Assembly (NCBI GenBank): GCA_019749855.1
Contig: JAIEPI010000009.1
Coordinates: 1-5,920 of the forward strand
DNA length: 5,920 nucleotides
Source of the DNA: Rickettsiales bacterium
Lineage (GTDB): Bacteria > Pseudomonadota > Alphaproteobacteria > Rickettsiales > UBA998
Direction of reading: 5' to 3'
The notes beneath the pieces were generated by a model, which was not told the origin of the DNA, did not search any database, and worked only from the letters and a program-made list of their open reading frames with translations. Made by a program: the position numbers and the translations under genes. Shown here piece after piece: positions 1 to 4,168 of the stretch (positions are counted from its first letter, which is position 1; each line of letters opens with the position of its first letter).

Positions 1-1
1 C

Positions 2-694
2 TATTTGTTGCGCCATCGCCATAGCACACCCTTTGAGATGTGCGAGCTGAAGCTGCATATCAAGCTGCCCATTTTTGTGGCGCGGCAGTGGATTCGTCAT
101 CGCACAGCGAATGTGAATGAGTATTCTGGCCGATACTCCATCATGGACCGTGAGTTTTATGTGCCAGCCCCAGAGCATCTGGCAGCGCAATCAGCCTCTA
201 ATCGTCAGGGGCGTGGCGATGTGTTGGAAGGCGCGGAGGCCGCGCGCGTGTTGGAAATCCTCAAAAATGACTCAATGCTCGCCTATCAGCATTATGAGGA
301 AATGATGAATTGCACCGAAGAGGGCGTGCAACTGGACGCCGACAAACAGGGTCTGGCGCGGGAACTGGCGCGCATGAATCTGCCGGTCAATTTTTACACG
401 CAATGGTATTGGAAGATTGATCTGCACAATCTGATGCATTTTATTGCCCTGCGTGCTGATCCGCATGCACAGTACGAGATCCGTGTGTATGCCGAAGCCA
501 TGCTGGATATTCTCAAGCGCTGGGTGCCCCTTACGCATGAGGCCTTCCTTGATTATCGTCTGGGGGCGGCAGAAATTTCTGCCAAAGGTCTTGCCATTAT
601 TCGTCGTCGTCTGGCCGGAGAGCTGGTGACACAGGAGCAAAGTGGACTGAGCAAGCGTGAATGGGACGAGCTGATGGCCGTTCTGGAGCCATAA
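2..694 (+). CDS. thyX: Flavin-dependent thymidylate synthase ThyX, 5'-truncated by window edge
   Basis: ThyX makes dTMP from dUMP using methylene-tetrahydrofolate and reduced FAD, replacing ThyA in organisms that lack it; it is a cytosolic homotetramer. The diagnostic ThyX motif RHR-x7-S is seen as RHRTANVNEYS at bases 95-127, followed by GRYS. The upstream LRHRHSTPFE and downstream LHNLMHFIALRADPHAQYEIR segments are also typical of the family. The reading frame is open to the first base of the window (a Tyr codon precedes the first TTG), so the TTG at base 5 is not the true start. About 230 residues are visible against a usual alphaproteobacterial length near 290-310, so roughly 60-80 N-terminal residues lie outside. 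The next gene starts 16 nt after the stop on the same strand, so cotranscription is possible. No frameshift or internal stop is present. The identification is firm. Confidence 0.96.
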   Translation, partial: YLLRHRHSTPFEMCELKLHIKLPIFVARQWIRHRTANVNEYSGRYSIMDREFYVPAPEHLAAQSASNRQGRGDVLEGAEAARVLEILKNDSMLAYQHYEEMMNCTEEGVQLDADKQGLARELARMNLPVNFYTQWYWKIDLHNLMHFIALRADPHAQYEIRVYAEAMLDILKRWVPLTHEAFLDYRLGAAEISAKGLAIIRRRLAGELVTQEQSGLSKREWDELMAVLEP

Positions 695-710
695 ATTAGG
701 GTTATTTGCT

Positions 711-1109
711 ATGACTGCATTGTTAGCCGCGTCTTTCATTACTGTTGCCGCATTGTTTCTGTATCAGGTCCTGTCGTTTAAAGTCGGCATGGCCCGCGGA
801 AAATATGGCATTCAGGCACCTGCCGTGACGGGTCACCCTGATTTTGAGCGTATTTACCGTGTTCAGATGAATACGTTAGAACAGCTCGTCTTTTTTATAC
901 CCGCCTTGTGGCTATTTGCTGTGCATGTCGGGCATGCTCAGGCATTGGGTGTGCTGGGGGTGGTCTGGCTGGCAGGGCGTATTCTTTATGCACGGGCCTA
1001 TTACCGTGACGCCGCAAAGCGCAGTGCTGGCTTTATTATGGCACTGTTATCAGCCAACATTCTGCTTGTGTGGGCATTGATGATGATGTTCATCGACCCG
1101 CTGGCCTAG
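711..1109 (+). CDS. MAPEG-family integral membrane protein
   Basis: A 132-residue protein with the length and four-helix layout of the MAPEG superfamily (membrane-associated proteins in eicosanoid and glutathione metabolism). Hydrophobic segments lie at about residues 3-22, 56-76, 78-95 and 106-128. Family hallmarks visible are R-V-Q-M-N-T-L-E-Q at residues 50-58 at the start of helix 2, G-R-I-L-Y-A-R-A-Y-Y at 89-98, and A-K-R-S-A-G-F at 102-108. Known members are glutathione transferases or peroxidases at membranes; most bacterial ones, like this, have no proven substrate. An AGGG element (698-701) sits 9 nt before the ATG. The gene follows thyX by 16 nt with no visible terminator between them. 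Its last codon and stop form the left edge of the 126-bp duplicated segment described separately; the MAPEG gene itself is intact. Confidence 0.9.
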   Translation: MTALLAASFITVAALFLYQVLSFKVGMARGKYGIQAPAVTGHPDFERIYRVQMNTLEQLVFFIPALWLFAVHVGHAQALGVLGVVWLAGRILYARAYYRDAAKRSAGFIMALLSANILLVWALMMMFIDPLA

Positions 1110-1229
1110 CGCCCTTCATCAAATCATCATGATTGGCTGCTAAGATGGCTTGCTTAGAAACAGGCGAGCGCCATGCTGCAACCCAATGATCTCTCAACCG
1201 TTGCCTCTCAATGTGCGCAGGCAGCACAT
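1104..1229 (+). repeat. 126-bp direct repeat, left copy
   Basis: This segment reappears at 1686-1811 in the same orientation, offset by exactly 582 bp, with 123 of 126 bases identical. The mismatches are at 1147 (G versus A), 1196 (A versus C) and 1227 (C versus T). It contains the last codon and stop of the MAPEG gene, the spacer, and the first 18 codons of the downstream 289-residue gene. The 1196 change is silent (Ser) in that reading frame. Its left edge continues naturally into the MAPEG gene, so this copy occupies the original left junction; to its right the sequence switches abruptly to AT-rich DNA unrelated to the downstream gene. It is far longer than transposon target-site duplications. 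Confidence 0.95.
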
Positions 1230-1241
1230 AATCTTCATTAA
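1173..1241 (+). pseudogene. Orphaned 5' remnant of the 289-residue gene (22 codons)
   Basis: The first 18 codons (MLQPNDLSTVASQCAQAA) match those of the intact gene starting at 1755. After that the frame enters the unique insert, reads H-N-L-H and stops at TAA 1239-1241. It carries the same upstream sequence as the intact gene, including the weak AGG/GAG ribosome-binding region 4-11 nt before the ATG, so it may still be translated as a 22-residue peptide. The simplest reading is a severed gene start left behind by the insertion. A leader-peptide role for the small ORF that begins 70 nt further on is possible but unsupported. Confidence 0.75.
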
Positions 1242-1685
1242 ACTGTAATATCTGAATTTTATTGAATGATGTTATATTGCGGCTGCAAAAAAACGGATTT
1301 GGAGATATTTTATGACTAAAACTGAGGCCGGTTCCCCCAATATGATTTCACACCTTGCTCAAGCTGAATTTGGCGGTGTTTGGTATAACGATCCAAATGT
1401 TTGTAGTTCTACTATGCCTCGCTTAAGAGCAGAAAAGATAGCAGGGCTTTTTGAGGATACGGATCTACATGATCATATCCGCATTATTGATAGTGGTTTT
1501 ACTCAGCAACTTAGAACGGATAATATGTTCTGGACTATGTTGGCTGAAAACCCTGCTGTCCTTCAACAACTTCGTGATGGGCATAATTCTATCGGTGAGC
1601 GAGTAGATGTGATGTTAAAACCTAAGCCGATGGGGCATACCGCGCGCGCTGAAAGAGATGGAGGAGGACATCAGATAGGTAAATA
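1230..1685. other. Unique 456-bp insert between the direct repeats
   Basis: This block separates the two 126-bp repeats and has no visible similarity to either neighbouring gene. Its first 80 bases are about 27% G+C by hand count and the ORF part about 45%, against 52-53% in sampled lines of the flanking genes, which suggests a different origin. It holds one promoter, one ribosome-binding site and one ORF (1312-1686) and nothing resembling a recombinase, terminal inverted repeats or an integron-type recombination site. Insert plus one repeat copy makes a 582-bp unit. It could be an integrated small circle sharing homology with the host site, or the residue of a larger rearrangement. Confidence 0.8.
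1270..1278 (+). promoter_or_regulatory. Candidate extended -10 promoter for the small ORF
   Basis: TGTTATATT fits the TGn-TATAAT extended -10 form with one mismatch in the hexamer (TATATT at 1273-1278). The optimally spaced -35 position (about 1250-1256) holds only weak matches, which is tolerated in extended -10 promoters. It lies in the most AT-rich stretch of the window and about 34 nt before the ATG at 1312, giving a short leader. AT-rich DNA yields such matches by chance, so confidence is moderate. Confidence 0.45.
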
Positions 1686-1686
1686 G
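1312..1686 (+). CDS. Small orphan protein of unknown function on the insert
   Basis: A 124-residue protein that I do not recognise. The start is well supported: GGAGA at 1301-1305 lies 6 nt before the ATG, and a candidate extended -10 promoter lies just upstream. The product appears soluble: there is no signal peptide or membrane segment, and it has one Cys (residue 31). Residues 12-90 look helical and globular, with the aromatic patch F-G-G-V-W-Y at 20-25 and a leucine/acid-rich stretch at 38-90. The tail from about residue 102 is basic and glycine-rich (K-P-K-P-M-G-H, then R-A-E-R-D-G-G-G-H) and probably disordered. The stop TAG uses two bases of unique DNA and the first base of the right repeat, so the C-terminus could have been cut by the recombination that placed it here. 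Base composition (about 45% G+C) is lower than its neighbours. An accessory gene is likely; function is unknown. Confidence 0.65.
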   Translation: MTKTEAGSPNMISHLAQAEFGGVWYNDPNVCSSTMPRLRAEKIAGLFEDTDLHDHIRIIDSGFTQQLRTDNMFWTMLAENPAVLQQLRDGHNSIGERVDVMLKPKPMGHTARAERDGGGHQIGK

Positions 1687-1811
1687 CCTAGCGCCCTTCA
1701 TCAAATCATCATGATTGGCTGCTAAGATAGCTTGCTTAGAAACAGGCGAGCGCCATGCTGCAACCCAATGATCTCTCCACCGTTGCCTCTCAATGTGCGC
1801 AGGCAGCATAT
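1686..1811 (+). repeat. 126-bp direct repeat, right copy
   Basis: This is the partner of 1104-1229 (123/126 identical, same orientation). On its right it runs without a break into the intact 289-residue gene, so it holds the functional start codon (1755) and upstream region of that gene. On its left it abuts the small ORF and even supplies the last base of that ORF's stop codon. If the insert arrived as one 582-bp unit, this copy or the left one came with it, and the 2.4% divergence would then reflect either donor-strain differences or age. Confidence 0.95.
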
Positions 1812-2624
1812 GTCAAACAGGCACAGCCGATTGATCCTAATCGGGTTCGACTGTTTTATGCGAAACTGAGCCGAATCTATGCGCGTTTGGCCTTCAGTGA
1901 TCCAGAGCGAGTCGTAAGACATCCCTTACTGGTGGATCAAATCGCCATTGAGCCTATGCGGCAGCTTGAGGGTGCATTGGCCTCCCATGGCTTGCAGAAA
2001 TTCGGACAGCTTGCACGTGGGGGCGGTGCGCTGGTGTTTGATTGTCTGGAAGCGCCAGTGGTGTTGCGTGTCAGTGTGCATCCGCCCTTGCCAACGCAGG
2101 GCGCGGAGGGATTGCTGCTGCCAAGTATGGATTGGCCACTCGATCAGACAACATCTAAGCCACCTCTGTATGTCTCTGTCAGTCCAAAACTGCCCACATT
2201 GAATACATTGTTGAACACAGGTGCCGTGACGTTTGAACAGGCGATGCAAATAGCGCGCGCTGTACGACAGGAAGCATTGCGGCGCGGCTTTTATCCGGTG
2301 GATCTCGACATTGATGGATTTACCCATGATACGACCACACCTGAGGTTGACCGCGTTCTCGGAAATATCGGCTTGCTTCTCGATGGAACTCCGGTGGTGG
2401 TCGATCATGATTCGCTAGAGACTCTGGAGCAGGCCAAGCTTCCCGCGAAAGGAGATACGGCTGTTTACACTGCTGAGCGACATCAGTATTTGGACTCGGT
2501 TGTCGCGAAGCACGCGCAAATGGCTCAGCCTTTTGAGTGGAAAACACCCACAGGAGAGTGGAAAACAGCGCAGTTTTTAGAAAAAGTGGCTAGCCAGTTA
2601 CCTAAGACACAACTGACGCGTTAA
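1755..2624 (+). CDS. Unrecognised 289-residue protein, possibly degenerate kinase-like fold
   Basis: No family was recognised with confidence; the protein is soluble with no signal peptide. The ATG is preceded by a weak AGG/GAG region (1744-1750). Several elements appear in the order and rough spacing of a protein-kinase-like fold: a Gly-rich strand pair F-G-Q-L-A-R-G-G-G-A-L-V-F (83-95); P-V-V-L-R-V-S (101-107), where the usual Lys would be Arg; a hinge-like S-P-K-L-P-T-L-N-T-L-L (143-153); a helix leading to R-R-G-F-Y-P-V-D-L-D (176-185); and G-N-I-G-L-L-L-D-G-T-P-V-V-V-D-H-D (203-219), where DFG would be DHD. The canonical catalytic HxDxxxxN is not intact, so a pseudokinase or unrelated fold is equally possible. 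The C-terminal tail repeats E-W-K-T twice, seven residues apart (261-264 and 268-271), encoded by identical 12-base units at 2535 and 2556. Codons 1-18 lie in the right direct repeat. The gene ends 13 nt from the converging argB. Confidence 0.75.
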   Translation: MLQPNDLSTVASQCAQAAYVKQAQPIDPNRVRLFYAKLSRIYARLAFSDPERVVRHPLLVDQIAIEPMRQLEGALASHGLQKFGQLARGGGALVFDCLEAPVVLRVSVHPPLPTQGAEGLLLPSMDWPLDQTTSKPPLYVSVSPKLPTLNTLLNTGAVTFEQAMQIARAVRQEALRRGFYPVDLDIDGFTHDTTTPEVDRVLGNIGLLLDGTPVVVDHDSLETLEQAKLPAKGDTAVYTAERHQYLDSVVAKHAQMAQPFEWKTPTGEWKTAQFLEKVASQLPKTQLTR

Positions 2625-2637
2625 CATGCTTGCCGTC

Positions 2638-3549
2638 TCAGCGGTCACGAAAGAACATGGTGCCCGCGCCATGCTCGGTAAAGAGTTCCACCAATAAAAC
2701 ATGTGGAATGCGTCCATCGAGAATATGCGCGGCTTGTGTATCACGCTCAAGCGCATACATACATGTTTCTACTTTGGGGATCATGCCGCCGGAGATGGTG
2801 CCATCCTCGATCAAGGCTCGGGCATCCGCTAGTGTCAGCTCGCTGATCAATTCCTTATTCTGATTGAGCACGCCAGGCACATCGGTCAGCACAATCAGTT
2901 TGCGGGCGGCGAGCGCGCCGGCAATGGCTCCGGCGGCTGTATCGGCATTGATGTTGTAAGTTTCGCCGTCCGCACCGACACCAATCGGCGCAATCACCGG
3001 AATCATCCCCGTGCTGGCGAGGTCGCGCAGAATACCCGGATTGACCTGCGTTGGCTCACCGACAAATCCAAGATCGAGGACTTTCTCAATGTGAGAGTCC
3101 GGATCACGCGTCGTGCGGCGCAGCTTGCGCGCCTCTATCAGGTTGCCATCCTTGCCGGAGATGCCAATCGCGGTGCCGCCGGCGGCATTAATCGCCGTGA
3201 CAATCTGCTTATTGATGGAACCTGAGAGCACCATCTCGACAATGTCTACTGTCTCCCGATCAGTGACGCGCAAGCCTTGAATGAAGGACGATTGGATTTT
3301 CAGGCGCTCAAGCATTTTACCAATTTGTGGCCCGCCCCCATGCACAACCACGGGATTGATGCCGACCTGCTTCAGCAGAACAATATCGCGGGCAAATTTG
3401 AGGAATAATTCTTCTTCACCCATGGCGTGACCGCCATATTTAATGACAAAGGTCTCACCGGCGAATTGCTGCATATAAGGCAGCGCTTCCGAGATGGTCT
3501 GTGCAACGCGGAGCAAGCCTGAGGGTGTTTTCAGCGAACCGGTTTTCAT
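2638..3549 (-). CDS. argB: Acetylglutamate kinase
   Basis: ArgB phosphorylates N-acetyl-L-glutamate with ATP, the second step of arginine biosynthesis in the cytosol. In the 303-residue product starting at 3549, F-V-I-K-Y-G-G is near residue 37, the H-G-G-G-P-Q-I-G glycine loop at 70-77, G-L-R-V-T-D at 92-97, N-I-N-A-D at 199-203, L-T-D-V-P-G-V-L at 221-228 and G-G-M-I-P-K at 254-259, all expected of the amino-acid-kinase fold. A helical N-terminal extension of about 30 residues and the C-terminal E-H-G-A-G-T (292-297) resemble hexameric, arginine-inhibited members, so feedback inhibition by arginine is likely. Start choice: an ATG at 3567 gives 309 residues and a 4-nt ATGA overlap with engB but has no Shine-Dalgarno site, whereas the ATG at 3549 has AGGAGA 7 nt upstream. 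I prefer 3549, 14 nt after the engB stop. It is the last gene of the visible operon. Confidence 0.96.
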   Translation of the reverse strand: MKTGSLKTPSGLLRVAQTISEALPYMQQFAGETFVIKYGGHAMGEEELFLKFARDIVLLKQVGINPVVVHGGGPQIGKMLERLKIQSSFIQGLRVTDRETVDIVEMVLSGSINKQIVTAINAAGGTAIGISGKDGNLIEARKLRRTTRDPDSHIEKVLDLGFVGEPTQVNPGILRDLASTGMIPVIAPIGVGADGETYNINADTAAGAIAGALAARKLIVLTDVPGVLNQNKELISELTLADARALIEDGTISGGMIPKVETCMYALERDTQAAHILDGRIPHVLLVELFTEHGAGTMFFRDR

Positions 3550-3556
3550 CTTGGCG

Positions 3557-3562
3557 TCTCCT
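3557..3562 (-). promoter_or_regulatory. Shine-Dalgarno site deciding the argB start
   Basis: AGGAGA on the - strand, 7 nt before the ATG at 3549 and lying inside codons 3-4 of the longer reading from 3567. Nothing comparable precedes the ATG at 3567. This supports independent initiation at 3549 rather than only ATGA-coupled translation. Confidence 0.7.
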
Positions 3563-3563
3563 G

Positions 3564-4166
3564 TCATATCAGCGCAGTCATGATAGCGCGGAGTTCACTC
3601 AACCCTAAGCCATTTTCGCTACTGGTGGCAACGACTTCTCCGATGGCTGCCGGATGTTTGCGTGCCAGTGCCACATATTCCGCTATGCGCGAGGAAAGCT
3701 GGTTAGGCCCGAGCTTGTCGCATTTCGTGAGCACCAGCGTGTAGGAGACGGCGGCATCATCGAAAATACCCATATATTCTTCGTCAATGGGTTTGGGATC
3801 ATGCCGACTATCCACCAGCAAAAACACACGACGCAGTTGTGGGCGACCACGCAGATAGCGCAGCGTCAGCTTGCTCCAGTCCTTGACCTTGCTTTTGGAG
3901 GCTTTGGCATAGCCGTAGCCGGGCAAATCCACCAGCATGATGCAATCTGCCAGATTAAAGAAATTCAGCTGTTGCGTGCGGCCCGGGTTTTGTGATGTGC
4001 GCGCCAGGCTTTTGCGATTGGTTAGTGCATTCAGCAAGCTTGATTTTCCGACATTCGAGCGTCCGGCAAAGGCAACCTCCGTCAGACCGAGCGGGGGAAT
4101 AGCATCTTCGGTTGCGGCGCCAGCGACAAACTCACAGGGCCCAAGGAAAAGTTTTTCGCTGTCCAT
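3564..4166 (-). CDS. engB: Ribosome biogenesis GTP-binding protein EngB/YihA/YsxC
   Basis: A 200-residue GTPase of the TRAFAC/EngB family, of usual length, that acts in assembly of the large ribosomal subunit and in cell-cycle progress. The full set of G motifs is present: G1 G-R-S-N-V-G-K-S (35-42), G2 P-G-R-T-Q (61-65), G3 D-L-P-G-Y-G-Y-A (80-87), G4 T-K-C-D (147-150) and G5 T-S-S (181-183). The N-P-G-R-T-Q-Q-L-N-F-F segment and the D-L-P-G-Y-G-Y-A switch II sequence are distinctive for EngB rather than Era or Der. The start ATG lies 2 nt after the yidC stop, so translation is probably coupled to yidC; no strong Shine-Dalgarno site is visible. It is the middle gene of yidC-engB-argB. All catalytic motifs are intact. 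Confidence 0.97.
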   Translation of the reverse strand: MDSEKLFLGPCEFVAGAATEDAIPPLGLTEVAFAGRSNVGKSSLLNALTNRKSLARTSQNPGRTQQLNFFNLADCIMLVDLPGYGYAKASKSKVKDWSKLTLRYLRGRPQLRRVFLLVDSRHDPKPIDEEYMGIFDDAAVSYTLVLTKCDKLGPNQLSSRIAEYVALARKHPAAIGEVVATSSENGLGLSELRAIMTALI

Positions 4167-4168
4167 AC

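Noticed and set aside
272..739. 155-codon - strand frame opposite thyX
   Set aside because: Antisense shadow of the well-supported thyX frame, with no family resemblance or ribosome-binding support.
1112..1137. AATCATCATGATT-type inverted repeat in the spacer as a terminator or recombination core
   Set aside because: The stem is about 5 AT-rich pairs with a 3-nt loop and has no T-tract. It lies in the middle of the repeats, not at the recombination edges.
1697..1728. Possible promoter for the 289-residue gene using TAAGAT (1723-1728) as -10
   Set aside because: No acceptable -35 at normal spacing and no extended -10; a promoter must exist in or before the repeat, but I cannot place it.
1104..1811. 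Insertion sequence or transposon with target-site duplication
   Set aside because: No transposase, no terminal inverted repeats at 1230 or 1685, and the 126-bp duplication is far outside known target-duplication lengths.
1926..2408. 160-codon - strand frame opposite the 289-residue gene
   Set aside because: The + strand frame is longer, starts properly and has protein-like composition; the opposing frame is rich in His, Cys and Trp as expected of a shadow.
2588..2603. Imperfect palindrome around TGGCTAGCCA followed on the - strand by a T-run, as a possible argB terminator
   Set aside because: The realistic stem is only 3 bp before a mismatch, with a 4-nt loop; it is too weak to call and lies inside the opposing coding region.
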